A stretch of 64,000 nucleotides of DNA from Artemia franciscana (GCF_032884065.1 NC_088867.1:26676662-26740661); one strand, 5' to 3'. Counted from the stretch's first letter, positions 47,372-58,730 are shown. The notes: a model not told the origin generated them from the letters alone. Translations and numbers: made by a program.

Positions 47372-47539
47372 AAATAAAATAGGTCAGTTCCTGCCACATG
47401 TTTCGATGTTTATATCCTTGTTTTATTAAATATAAGCCACCGTTTTAGATTATTTGAGTCAGTTCTAATGCTGTTTCTGTCCTCGTCTTACGTACATTTA
47501 CTGCATTATATGTGTAAAAACACATTTGTATACTAAAAC

Positions 47540-47690
47540 GCTATTGAGGAACAATGAACTCTGAACAAGCCCGCTAATGATGATTTCCTAGGGTGCTCTT
47601 CATGGACAGTGAACTCTGAACTAACGCAGTAATAGCGATTTCCTAAGGTACTCTTGAGGAACAATGAACTCTGGAAAAACATGGACAAAG
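47540..47690. repeat. Tandem repeat related to 44190-44574
   Basis: Two to three units containing GAGGAACAATGAACTCTG and GCGATTTCCTAAGGTACTCT. Confidence 0.65.
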
Positions 47691-47699
47691 AGATTCTTC

Positions 47700-50157
47700 C
47701 TTTCTTGGTGCTATTTCGAAACACATTGCGTAATGATTTAACATGATGGCTAAGCAGTTTTTCTGTATATTTGACTGGTGTAGAATTTGAAATGGCCGAA
47801 CTGGGGACACCAAAGGGTAAAGGAATGATGAGCTAGTCAACTAAACTATAAAGTTGATGTTGATAAATTGTCCTCAGAAATACATTAACAAATACCCTCA
47901 CATATCACCTTATGAATTAATAATGAAATGAAATAAGTGGTATCCTATTAATACGTCCGACCACACTCATAGGCACTAATCTTTCCTTCCTTAATGGTTT
48001 AAGATCGCGAAGAAGGTTTAACGGTGATTTCTCCAGTGCTGCCATCTACTTAACTCAAGTTATTGATGGAAATATTTTTATTATAGTTAAGGATGGCAAT
48101 ATGTCTTTCTTTTCTGAGGGTATCATCGACCCCTTTCCATTGGCCTCTACGAAGTTTCCATTGAATTTATTAATTATTTGATTGGTGCAGGAATCGAATG
48201 TGAGACTGAACCAACAATTCCATAATATTTTTATGTTTTTAACAATACATTCTAAGCAATAGGTCTCATGCACTTGCTACGCCAATGTATTTGTGTATTA
48301 TGAATCATCTTTAGTCCAAAAAACAACCCTCCCTACTAGCCTTTCTTGAACTAAGGAATTCAATCCATGGATTATTTTTGAACTTGAACCTTCAGGAGAT
48401 GGTAAAGGGCAATATTAAAAATTATAAAGAGCATGAACGCTGCCTTCGGGTGGCTTAGGAGCTTAGCCTTTGAGGTATATCTTATTTATTTTGATTTTGA
48501 ACATTTTAATTTCTTTTTTAACTTAGAAATTGTTTCAAGTTTTTTCATGTGTTAAAATTACACATATTATATATTACACACATTATATTTTCAAAATACG
48601 AAATACGTATATTAGTTGGGATTTTTGCATTTAGAAAAATAAGGTCTGTAGTGACTTTTTTTCAACCTAGTGTTTTTTAACTTATCGGGGAAATCGCACA
48701 ATTCCAATTCTCAATCTCATTTAAAATATCTTCATGCAGCTATGGTTTACGTTATTCTTGGTTTCTCTGCTTCACCGTTTTAACAGGGCATATTTTTTCA
48801 CAAATCAAACAGAAACATAGAAACTCATTTGCCTGAAGATTTCAAGATATGTTAGACCCGGTTGTTGTTCTACCATCTGGTGAAAAAGGTGTTGACAAAA
48901 AGTATTTGAAACATGATTTGATTTTAAACCTCTACAACGGGCTAATGAGTGCGAATGGAAAAGGCATTATTGAATTTTATTCTTTGTTGCTGAAGCAGTC
49001 TTCATTTTCTTTTTACTATTTTCCTTACTATACTGTTGCCTTTTTTGTATGACCGTAAAAAATAAAACTACTGTTATTATTATCATTGTAATCCAAGTAT
49101 CGTTAAAATTCTAAATTGACTTTGATTGGTACCTTAAAAATGATCTGTCACTTAGAAATAAGATTGCTTTTTTGCTGATGCTATGAAAACTAGTGTATCA
49201 ACGGTTAACTAATATGAAACCCTAACAAGGGTTGAAGGGTGGGGGTCAAACAATATGGGGTGATAGGTAAATAGGGCAATGAGAGGTGTTGAAACGCTAT
49301 TTGAAAATTTGGGACACCTCCTATGCTTTGCATTCAATAATCTTATTTTAATTGTTTTTTTTTAATTTTTGCGTTTAATGGGCAGTGGAAATTACTGAAT
49401 AACGTTGCAAAGGACTTATTGAAGCCAATCCATGACAGGTTTCAAAAGTCGAAAGTTTTATTTTCTTCAACTAACATTCTCTGCCCTAATTTATCCATTA
49501 CCTTCAAAAGTAATTTGCTAAGAATTTCGAAATTGTTTTGTTCATTTTGATGGTAACTCAGACCCCTTTCAAATGCGGGGCCCAATCAGATAGAAAACTC
49601 CTGGTGGACTGAATATTGGCTGCTAAAACCATTCTATGCTATGGAGCTGGAACATTTTTAATTCTAATGATCTTTTATTCATGTTTAATCATAACTTTTT
49701 GTATAACAGGAACAGCAAAGAGAGTAGTATAAAAGATACAGGAGCTGGAACACTTATTAAATCAATTGAATTTACCAAACTTTAAATTGAATTTATACCA
49801 TTTTAAATGAAATTTCCCAACATTTTTACAGTTTCCTATTATTAGCTTTAAGATCAAAGCAGGTCTTGTGAAATAAGAATTTGATGGATATTTTACTTAT
49901 ATTCAATACTTTATGTATACTACTGATAAAATGTAATGATTTAGTATGATTTGATATTTAGTGGATAGTTCGTTATCAGTAACTAAATAATTGTTATCAT
50001 CTTTCCATTTTCTTTCAATAACCTTTAAAATCACAAATTTTTCCAATTATTCAAATCTATTTTCAAAAGAAGCTGCTTTAGAATGAAAACCCTTAGGTGC
50101 AAATAGACCAAAAATTTCACCTATAAAATAAATAGTGATTACGATTTTCTTTCCAAA
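47700..50157. other. Intergenic sequence; one unassigned open frame
   Basis: Mostly featureless. A plus-strand frame at 48849-49052 starts MLDPVVVLPSGEKGVDKKYL and looks more protein-like than its surroundings, but an in-frame stop lies 15 nt upstream and it resembles nothing I recognise. 48055-48273 (minus) is likewise unassigned. Confidence 0.3.
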
Positions 50158-50241
50158 TCTATATATATAAAAATTAGTTGTAAGTTTGTGTGTTTGTCAA
50201 ATTTTTGTGTTTGTCCACATATGTGTGTTTGTTTGTCCGCA

Positions 50242-50342
50242 TATGACGTCATTATAAGTATATAAGGCTTTGCATATGACGTCAAAGGATTTGTACATGA
50301 CGTCGAAGGCTTTGTATATGACGTCATTATAAGTATATAAGA
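50242..50342 (+). promoter_or_regulatory. Helitron promoter candidate: repeated CRE-like sites plus TATA
   Basis: TGACGTCA at 50244, 50277 and 50319 and TGACGTCG at 50298. Two near-identical units (TATGACGTCATTATAAGTAT then ATAAG) lie 75 bp apart, each ending in a TATATAAG box. The first possible ATG follows at 50380. TGACGTCA is the CREB/ATF palindrome. The minus-strand Helitron 5' ends at 8560, 9120 and 16370 also carry GGTGACGTCACC. Confidence 0.5.
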
Positions 50343-50379
50343 AGGCGGTTCAAAGAGAAATTTTAGTATAGATCTTACA

Positions 50380-51558
50380 ATGACAGAAGAAACAGCCGAG
50401 GAAGCTTATCAAAGAGTTAATTCAAAGAGAAATTTTAGTATAAATCCTACAATGGCAGAAGAAACAGCCGAGGAAGCTGCTCAAAGAGTTAATGCCAAAA
50501 GGCTTGCTGCTAATAGAGAAAGTAAGAAAAGAAAGTGTGCCGAGGAATCACAAGAACAGCGTGAAAACAGGCTTACGTCTCAAAGAGAAATTACCAAAAA
50601 AAAATCGTGCCGAGGAACCACAAGAACAACATAAAAACAGGCTCGTGGCTCAAAGAAATATTACCAAAAGAAAGCGTGCCGAGGAAGCTGCTCAAAGAGT
50701 TAATTAAAAGAGAAATTTTAGTATAAATCCTACAATGGCAGAAGAAACAGCCGAGGAAGCTGCTCAAAGAGTTAATGTCAAAAGGCTTGCGGCTAATAGA
50801 TAAAGTAAGAAAAGAAAGCGTACCGAGGAATGACAAGAACAGCGTGAAAACAGGCTTGCGTCTCACAGAGAAATTACCAAAAGAAAGCGTGCCGAGGAAG
50901 CTGCTCAAAGAGTTAATTCAACGAGAAATTTTAGTATAAATCCTACAATGGCAGAAGCGTGCCGAGGAAGCTGCTCAAAGAGTTAATTAAAAGAAAAATT
51001 TTAGTATAAATCCTACAATGGCAGAAGAAACAGCCGAGGAAGCTGCTCAAAGAGTTAATGCCAAAAGTCTTGCGGCTAATAGAGAAAGTAAGAAAAGAAA
51101 GCATGCTGAGGAGTCACAAGAACAGCGGGAAAACAGGCTTGCGTCTCAAAGAGAAATTACAAAAAAATCGTGCCGAGGAATCACAAGAACAACGTGAAAA
51201 CAGGCTCGCGGCTCAAAGAGAAATTAACAGAAGAAAGCGTGCCGAGGAATCATATGAACAACGTGAAAACAGGCTTGAGGCTCAAAGAGATAATGCTAAA
51301 GGAAAGCATGCCGAGGAACCACAAGAGCAACCTGAAAATTATCGCCTGGCATTCAGGTACAGTCCAGTCGATGCTTATAGCTTGAGTAGATGTGTTCAAA
51401 TCGGGACTATGTCTAAAATTTGTCCCTATTGCAAGGCCTTGAAATTTAATGGTGAAACAATGGGAATGTGTTGCGCCTCAGGAAAAGTTAAACTTCCTCA
51501 ACTGGCTGCACCACCAGAGCCATTGAAGACTGCTTACTGGAACTACGTCAGAATCTAA
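50380..51558 (+). pseudogene. Helitron protein, N-terminal charged repeat region and zinc-binding segment
   Basis: Repeats of type AEESQEQRENRLAAQREITK and ETAEEAAQRVNAKRLAANRE alternate over 1.1 kb with frameshifts and stops between copies. The 3' part is intact: RYSPVDAYSLSRCVQIGTM then CPYCKALKFNGETMGMCCASGKVKLPQL, a Cys4-type motif that precedes the Rep domain in animal Helitron proteins (usual form CxxCxAxxFxxExxxxCCxxGKVxLPxL). The repeats vary in number among the copies in this window. A frameshift near 51538 separates it from the next segment. Charged, coiled-coil-like; function in the family unknown. Confidence 0.8.
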
Positions 51559-53400
51559 GCGTTTTTTGTTAAACATCAGAAAATATAACTCATGTTTCCA
51601 AATGACGTCGTTTGATACCCAAATCGAAAATCAAGATCAATTTATGCCTACTTTCAAAGTAAAAGGGCAAATTTATCATAGAGCAGTTTCCCTTCTACCA
51701 TTCTCAGGTGAGAATCATAAGTATTTACAACTGTACTTCATCAATGATAGAAATTCTGAATTGAATGCACGCTGCGAAATTTCTCCCGACGTTGAAAGGG
51801 CTATCGTTTCCCAGTTGCAACATCTTTTCCACGAAAATAATAATTTAGTGCGTCTCTTCAAAACAGCAATCGATTTGATCCCTACTGATACGCATAAAAT
51901 TGTTATTTCCGCTGACAAAACGCCTACTGGCCAACATGTGCGTAGATACAATGCTCCAACTATCGACGAAGTGGCAATCCTTATGGTCGGTGATCAGTTT
52001 TTACCTCGAGATATTATTCTTCATAAGCGAAACGCTCAGTTGGTAAGAATTGCTGAAACTCATCGATGCTAGGATGCCCTACAATATTCTATCTTTTTTT
52101 GAGATGGAGCCGACGGCTATCACTTTAATCATAAATTGATAGATCCATCGACTAACAAACAAATGGATAAGAAATGCAGCGCAATGAATTATTCTGTCTA
52201 TAGACTAATGATTTGTCAGGATGAAGACAATTATATTTTAAAATGCCGTCAATTGTTTCACCAATACATCGTTGATATGTATGCAAAGATTGAATTAGAA
52301 CGTTTGCTATTTATTGGTCTGAATCAGACCAAGCTCCGCTCTGAACAATACATTCATTTGCGAGATGCAGCTGTAAATGACGGTAATACCACTAACGTTG
52401 AAAGATTAACGATTTTACCTTCGTCATATGCCGTCTATGGTCGTCCAGATTTATTTATTACATTTACATGTAATCAATCTTGGGACAAGATACAGCAGCT
52501 TTTACTTCAAGGACAATCAGCGGTTCATAGACATGATATTATGGCCCGTGTCTTCCGGCAAAAGTTGAAATCACTGATAAACAACATAGTAAAACTTTAA
52601 GTGTTTGGATCAGTGCAATAATGGTTGTACTCAGTGGAATGGCAAAAGCGAGGATTGCCACAAGCACATATACTAATATGGTTGTTTGATGAAATTTCTT
52701 CTAATGGAATTGACGATGTGATTTCCGCTGAAATTCCTGATGAGAATGTCGATAAGGGCTTATATGATATTGTGGTACAAAATATGATACATGGACCTCT
52801 CGGTGCACTGAATGAAAAATCACCATGCATGGCCAAAGGAAGGTGCACAAAGCAATATCCTCGGCTTTTAGTACCCAACACAATTACTGGCAATGATGGT
52901 TACCCACATTATAGAAAAAGATCTACTGAAGATGGCGGTAAAACGGCAATAAAAAAGAAGCATAACGGTACCACCATCGAAGTAGATAATCAGTGGGTTG
53001 TTCCATATTCACCTTTATTGTCAAAAATATTTAATGCACACATAAACGTTGAATACTGTAACTCCGTAAAGGCAATCAAATACATATGCAAATACGTCAC
53101 CAAAGGCAGCGACATAGCAAATTTTGGCTTGCAGTCCGAAATCAGTGATTTCGATGAAATCGTACAATATCAGGCTGGAAGATACATAAGCAGTAATGAA
53201 GCTGTTTGGCGAATTCTTTCATTTCCAATACATTAACGAAGTCCAGCTGTTGTTCAATTAGCGGTACATTTACAGAATGGTCAATGTGTTTATTTTTCGG
53301 AATCCAACGTACAACAAAGAGCCCAGAATCCACCGGATACAACGTTAACTGCTTTCTTTTCCTTATGTCAAAATGGTTATTTGTGAAAAAAAACTGCTGT
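51540..53400 (+). pseudogene. Helitron Rep (HUH nickase) domain, decayed
   Basis: One frame runs from about 51540 to 53390 with stops at 52070 (TAG), 52100 (TGA), 52598 and 52619 (TAA) and 53234 (TAA). Each replaces a residue in otherwise well-kept sequence. Rep signatures: motif 1 RPDLFITFTCNQSWDKI (about 52442); motif 2 QKRGLPQAHILIWL (52643-52683), where the usual HUH pair HAH is QAH because the first His codon is CAA at 52661; and the two-Tyr motif KYICKYVTKG (53078-53107, Tyr codons at 53081 and 53093, spaced YxxxY). In active elements these residues nick and hold single-stranded DNA for rolling-circle transfer. A frameshift near 53390 moves to the frame of 53373-53633. Confidence 0.88.
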
Positions 53401-53633
53401 ATACTGAAGTGCCTTCGTATTACACGTGCAATGCTAAAAATAAAGTATTTGAACGCCGAAAACAGGGTAAGTCAGTCGACGACCAACCTACCATCTTCAA
53501 AGATACCACAATAGGAAGGCTCTACACCATTAACCCCAATCAACATGAATGCTTCTTTCTCCGCCTGCTTTTGGTGAATGTAACCGGTCCGACGTCCTTT
53601 AAGAACTTGAGAACTGTAAACGGTACTATACAT
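53400..53633 (+). pseudogene. Helitron protein, Rep-helicase linker (5' side of hAT insertion)
   Basis: Frame with KKLLYTEVPSYYTCNAKNKV, RLYTINPNQHECFFLRLLL and LLVNVTGPTSFKNLRTVNGT, the conserved linker before the helicase. It is cut at 53633 by the hAT insertion and resumes at 56361 in the same frame once one copy of the target duplication is discounted. Confidence 0.85.
53626..53633. repeat. hAT target site duplication, left copy
   Basis: CTATACAT, identical to 56353-56360; 8 bp as expected for hAT elements and fitting both nTnnnnAn and nnnTAnnn preferences. Confidence 0.95.
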
Positions 53634-56352
53634 CAGGGCTTCTTAAACTTTTTTATATAGCGACCCCCTTCAAGCTTAGGAAATTTTAAACGACCCCCTC
53701 CTCCATATAATTAAATATATATTAACCGTAGATGTAATATCGCACTATTTTACAATGTAAATAAAATAAGGATTAAAGAATACGTGCCTATTCATTTCCC
53801 GTATATGTAATTGGAAACGTTGACGGGATATCGGTCGTAATAAAACACAATAAATAGAATGACATAAAACTATATCTATATATTCAATAGAAAAAATAAA
53901 CTTTTGTAACAATTTTTTTTAATAAAAACATATTATTAACATAAAACAATATTAATGTGACGGATGTGATTGTTTATTTTCACACAAATAATTAAATCTA
54001 GGCTCAATTTGAGTTAGTGCAGATCGTAATAGATTTTCAACGTTTATTAAAGTTGAACGGTATTTTGATTTTATGTAAGTTAATGTGGAAAAGGCTGATT
54101 CACATAAATATGTTGTACAAAATGGCAGTAATTTGTTCATTGCCATATCCGATAGTAGGGGATATTCTGATTTGATTTCTATCCAAAATTCATGCACAGG
54201 CACTTGAGAAAATCTGAGTTGTAAGGTAGTATCACCTGTTAATTCGGCAAATTCTTCTTGTGCTTTTAAGTTTAAAAAATTCATTTCTTCCATTTCAACT
54301 GAAAATGGATTGCAAATCCATTGTTGTGTATCGATATCATTGGGAAAATACCTATGCATGTAAACTTCCATTTCCTTCAAATGATTAACTATAATTTTTG
54401 TTATAGGAGTATCTTTTTTTGAAATATTGTTACTAATTATATACTCGTCAGTAAATGAAAACATTTCGAGCGATCCACTTTCCACTCTGTTCTTCCATAT
54501 AAGAATTTTTTTAACAAAGGCCTCAAGTTTATTTTTTAACATGAACATATTAATGCAGACTCCCTGCATTGATAAATTCATATCATTGATTTTATCAAAA
54601 ATATCTGCCAAATAGCATAGCTTGAGAAGCAATAAATTATCGTGAAAATAATCGGCCAAATTAGAATTTTGCTCTGTTAGAAATATAAGAACTTCATCTT
54701 TTAAAGTTAATAATCGTTTCAAACTTCGACCTCTTGATAGCCACCTAACTTCAGCATGTAGCAATAAACTTGTATAATCCGAATCCATATCAATGCACAA
54801 ATTTTTAAACAATCGACTATTAAGTGCTCGACTTTTAATAAAGTTAATGATTTTGACTGCATCAAAAAACACAGTGTTTAATTCTGGTGCAATTTTTTTT
54901 AACAACAAGTGCCTCTTGGTGAATCATACAATGTGTAAATGTAATATGATCATTTCCAGCTTTAACAAATGCTGTAAAACCAAGATCTTGTCCAGTCATT
55001 GCTGCAGCACCGTCCGTGCACACACCAACACAATTTTTCCAATTTAATCCTTCTTTTTCAAAAAACTCTTTTACTTTTTTATATATATCTTTTCCACGAG
55101 TATGACCTTCCAGAGGACGACAAAACAGTATATCTTCAGGAATTCTTCCCTCATAAATATATCTTACAAAAAGTAACAACTGTGCCATTTTTGAAATGCC
55201 TGTCGACTCGTCCAGTTGTATTGCAAACTTTGAGCTGTCTTTAAGCCTCATAAGAAGCTGTTGAAATTGATCATTGCTAATGTCTGAAATTCTTTTGGAC
55301 ACAGTGTCATTTGATAATGGAATTTTACTAATTTCAGCAGCATACTGTTTTCCATGAACAATTTCAGACATTCTTATAGCTGCGGGTAGTAAAAGCTGCT
55401 CTTCAATAGTAAAAGGCTTTTTCGTTTTTGCTATCAAATACGAAACTTCATACGATGCCAATAGATATTTATCATTCAAAGTAACATAATTCTCCAAAGT
55501 GTTCTTTTCTTTATTTGATGTTTGCAAAAGACGCTCAAAAAATTCTATTGGCTTTTTTGATAACGTTGCATGTTTAGTATTCAAATGTCGTTGCAGTTTT
55601 GACGGTTTCATGTTTTCTGCAGCCAAAACTTCTTTGCAAATTAAGCACACTGGTTCTTCTTCATTGTAGAGAGAAGAGCATGTGAAGCCATACTGCAAAT
55701 ATGATTCGTCATATTTTCTTTTTTTTTGTTTTGCTAGAAGTCGGATTTGAAGCACTGCAACTTGGTTGCGGCGGCGTGGCAGACTTATTATTTGGAATTT
55801 TAATTAGCCATTTATCCATGATGGTTAAATAATTAAACAAAATGTAGTTTAACATTAATGTAATAATTAAAAACACCAACTGAAAATTACACAGTAAATA
55901 CACATGTCACAACGAAGACAAAGCTGAGTCCAAACTGAAGTACAATCAGAATGTGTAACCTGTAAGCCCAAGGCGACGAGGCGTCTGGGTACTTATAATC
56001 ACTAAGTTATCTTGCAAACACTGAAGCCGGCGGCCAGACATCAATGTCGTAGCTTCAGTTGAAAATCGAGAAGCGCGTTGTATTTATTATTTTAAATGCT
56101 GCTTCCATATTTTCATTTATAGGCCCTACATAACAGTTTTGCATTGCCAATTTTTTCAAAAAAAAAAAATTATAATAAAACTACAATAGTATTTTGTATG
56201 ATTTTTATTTGTATTTATATTTTTGTACGTAGTGTGCATACTAATTTTAAAATTTTATTTATAATGATTGAAAAGTATCAGATCTTTGCGACCCCCTGTC
56301 AGTAGTCTCGCGACCCCCCTGGGGGTCGCGACCCACAGTTTAAGAAGCTCTG
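53634..56352 (-). mobile_element. hAT transposon, 2719 bp, complete, inserted in the Helitron
   Basis: Terminal inverted repeats CAGGGCTTCTTAAACT (53634-53649) and, reversed, CAGAGCTTCTTAAACT (56337-56352) with one mismatch. Flanked by an exact 8-bp duplication. Both subterminal regions have GGGGTCG-rich sequence, as in many hAT elements. It carries one transposase gene on the minus strand. Insertion split the Helitron reading frame, so it is younger than the Helitron. Confidence 0.97.
53952..55819 (-). pseudogene. hAT transposase (ZBED5/SCAND3-like), two homopolymer frameshifts
   Basis: Starts at ATG 55819 (MDKWLIKIPNNKS, the common N-terminus of this hAT group). After an A-run frameshift at 55719-55727 come KKRKYDESYLQYGFTC, a BED-type finger CLICKEVLAAENM..KLQRHLNTKH, the first catalytic Asp in QLDESTGIS, the second in CTDGAAAMTG, and HCMIHQEAL. 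A second frameshift in an A8 run (54893-54900) leads into KIAPELNTVFFDAVKIINFI, LLHAEVRWLSRGRSLKR and the C-terminal dimerisation motif CESAFSTLTYIKSKYRS with the catalytic Glu. All catalytic residues and the finger are present and no internal stop occurs outside the two runs. Total about 620 codons, normal for the family. The frameshifts could be mutations or sequencing errors, so the gene may be intact or recently active. Confidence 0.93.
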
Positions 56353-56360
56353 CTATACAT
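56353..56360. repeat. hAT target site duplication, right copy
   Basis: CTATACAT, matching 53626-53633. Confidence 0.95.
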
Positions 56361-57257
56361 GACACTTACTGTAGTGCATGCCAAGCTTTGAATTTATTGG
56401 AGAATGACCAACACTGGGATAACTGCATCAATGACGCGTACAAAACATCAACTCCAAGTCAAATTCGTGCATTGTTTGGAATCACACTAACAACTTGCTC
56501 TCCTTCAGCTCCCACAGAGTTATGGGAAAAATATAAATCGAAAATGGCCGAGGATATACTCCATCGAAAACGGTTAGAGACGTCAGATATAACTTTTGAT
56601 TTTACATCAGAAATTTATAACTAAACTTTAGTTATTATTGAAGATTTGTGCGTATGTATGGCAAACAAACCTCTTCAGGATTTGGGAATGCCTTCACCTA
56701 ATCGTAATGCTGCTGTTTCGACATGTGTAGAATTGGATCGTGAACAAAGTTACAACACGAGTGATCTATTGTCGTATGTACAAAATAATATTTCCAAGTT
56801 AGCATCTGAACAAAAGGACTTTTATGATACGATAATGCATTGTGTCGATAACAATGTTGGAGAAATCTTCTTTTTGGATGCGCCAGGAGGTACTGGTAAA
56901 ACGTTTGTGATAAAATTGACGTCGTCCAGAATAGCTGCAACGTTGCTGCCTGGTGGAAGAACTGCTCATTCCGCTTTGAAATTGTCTCTGAATTTGCATT
57001 CTATAGAAACTCCCACGTGCAATATTTCCAAATCATCTGGGATGGGTAAAGTATTGCAGCAATGCTAACTTATTATTTGGGACGAGTGTACAATGGCACG
57101 CAAAAAATCGCTCGAGGCTCCGGATCAATCATTGCAAGATTTGCGAGGAAATTCGAAACCCTTTGGCAGCACATTAATATTGCTTGCGGGAGATTTCAGG
57201 CAAACATTACCTATAATACTTAGATCAACCCCTGCAGACGAAATGAATGCTTTCCTG
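56361..57257 (+). pseudogene. Helitron Pif1-like helicase domain, truncated
   Basis: Frame from the hAT insertion site to 57257 with stops at about 56622 (TAA) and 57066 (TAA). It opens with the linker CQALNLLENDQHWDNCINDA, then CMANKPLQDLGMPSPNRN. Next come the Walker A motif APGGTGKTF (56880-56906), Walker B-like LIIWDECTMA (about 57069-57098) and motif III LLAGDFRQTLPII (57180-57215). These are helicase superfamily 1 Pif1/RecD-type motifs that unwind DNA during Helitron transposition. Motifs IV-VI are absent: the sequence changes to an 83-bp minisatellite at 57258. Dead copy. Confidence 0.88.
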
Positions 57258-57567
57258 AACTTCTTTTACCTGCATACTTTCCTTAGGCTGGAGCACCATT
57301 TGTTCAAACAGCTTTTCAGCCATTTGTTCAAACAGCTTGGAACTTCTTTTACCTGCACACTTTCCTTAGGCTGGAGCACCATTTGTTCAAACAGCTTTTC
57401 AGCCATTTGTTCAAACAGCTTGGAACTTCTTTTACCTGCATACTTTCCTTAGGCTGGAGCACCATTTGTTCAAACAGCTTTTCAGCCATTTGTTCAAACA
57501 GCTTGGAATTTCTTTTACCTGCACACTTTCCTTAGGGTGCAGCACCATTTGTTCAAACAGCTTTTCA
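57258..57567. repeat. 83-bp minisatellite, about 3.7 copies
   Basis: Units start AACTTCTTTTACCTGCA at 57258, 57341, 57424 and 57507. Each unit contains an internal duplication of CCATTTGTTCAAACAGCTT. On the minus strand the unit resembles 62085-62125 of the Polinton remnant (AAAAGCTG.TT.AACAA.TGGTGCTGCA), so it arose from Polinton coding sequence. It sits exactly at the Helitron-Polinton junction. Confidence 0.93.
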
Positions 57568-57700
57568 AAATGCAACAGCTAAAGGTATTAAAAATGGTAA
57601 AAATCCTCCATTTTGGACCAGCTGTTTGTACGGATCATCAATATCACATCGTTTCTTTTCTTACTTAAATCATTCTATTTTATTCACTTGTCTTTGGTTT
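57568..57700 (-). pseudogene. Polinton-like membrane-active minor protein fragment
   Basis: The reverse complement of 57570-57660 is colinear with 62022-62110 (ACAAACAGCTGGT, AAAATGGAG.ATTTTTAC, CTTTTAGCTGTT). In the plus-strand copy one frame reads as a hydrophobic Leu/Ala/Gly-rich segment ending GKAALTSGAAT, the style of the small hydrophobic structural protein of Polintons/adintoviruses. Decayed, no continuous frame. Confidence 0.5.
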
Positions 57701-57869
57701 AAAAGGAATTGGACGGGTTTTATATTGTTTTTCTGCTATAATTTAAACGAACTTGAAATTTCTGCTTAGCCTTAAAGCATTGTTTAACTTTTCTTTTTTG
57801 AAAAGGGGATAGGTAAATTGTATACTCAATAAAACTTGTCATTTATTAGTGAATTATTTTATTTAAAAA

Positions 57870-58730
57870 GAAATCTGATATTATTTATTTTACTTCAACC
57901 TTTCTTTCAATTACTTTTGAAATGCTTCATCGTAATATTTTTCAAATATATTTATTATAACATTTTCGAAATTGTCCAAATGGTTTGATAACTTTATAAA
58001 ACCTTCGAGTGTACGAATAATGTTGAAAGATTTACTGCATATGCACCATTTTTTGAGTTTTTAGCATTTTTAATTCTTCTATTTTTTGCATTGACATTTT
58101 TTTGTATTACTTTTAACGTATTTTTTTACTAATTGTCCTTTGTCATCAACTCTAATGAATATACTGTAAGGTAATTGATAAATTTTAGCATACTTGCTAA
58201 TATTTTCACTAAAATTAAGGTTGTTTAGGATTTAATATTTGATAATTTCTTGTTAAATTGGTTTAACGTTGAACGATTAACTTTATCTGCACCATTTTCT
58301 GGGATTAAAACATTTTCAATTCTTCTATTTTCCACATTTATAGTATCTTCTGTTATTTTTAAAGTATTTCTTACCAACAATCCGTCACCATCGACTATAG
58401 TAAATATATTATCAGGTGATTGATAAATTTTACTCAATCTATTAATAGCCTCGCTTAAATACTAATTAGTAAGAATTTGTTCGTTAATAGCTTCACCCTT
58501 GAAATTGTTTATTATAATTTTCATGTTTCGTAAAGAAATCGTATCATTGTCTATTTTCGCATCACCTAAATTAATCAAGAGCTTACCCTGTAAATCAAGA
58601 TTACCATTATCATTGAGTAATCTACTTTCACTGTTGTTTTTAGGGGGGTTTTATTTCCTAAACTTCCAAATTTATTCATTTATTATACAAATAACTTTAT
58701 TAACTAATTTTATTCATTGAATAGTACAGA
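57870..58730 (-). pseudogene. Polinton-like structural protein with repeated units, decayed
   Basis: Read leftwards on the minus strand: a unit with LDLQGKLLINLGDAKIDNDT (about 58560-58610), then an open stretch 58225-58437 with IFTIVDGDGLLVRNTLKI and RRIENVLIPENGADKVNRST. A third, more broken unit (57870-58200) ends in FENVIINIFEKYYDEAFQK. The pattern 'N(R)RI.N...P..GAD.VN' recurring along a protein is common in viral and Polinton structural proteins. A third homologous copy lies on the plus strand at 61500-61775. Stops and frame changes make it non-functional. Assignment to Polinton comes from its position between the ATPase and minor-protein remnants. Confidence 0.6.

Larger units (their letters stand above)
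50158..57257 (+). mobile_element. Autonomous-type Helitron, plus strand, inactivated
   Basis: The 5' end is at 50158: TCTATATATATAAAAATTAG, preceded by A as at Helitron insertion sites. Its interior encodes an N-terminal repeat region (50380-51555), HUH Rep domain (about 51540-53400) and a Pif1-like helicase (56360-57257). It is interrupted by a complete hAT element (53634-56352). The coding frame carries at least seven in-frame stops and several frameshifts. The helicase stops after motif III, where an 83-bp minisatellite of Polinton origin begins, so the C-terminus and 3' hairpin are missing. The helicase tails in H-a, H-b and H-c show what the missing part looked like. Confidence 0.9.

Noticed and set aside
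48849-49052. Possible exon starting MLDPVVVLPSGEKG
   Set aside because: In-frame stop just upstream, no clear acceptor, no recognisable family; noted only within the intergenic entry.
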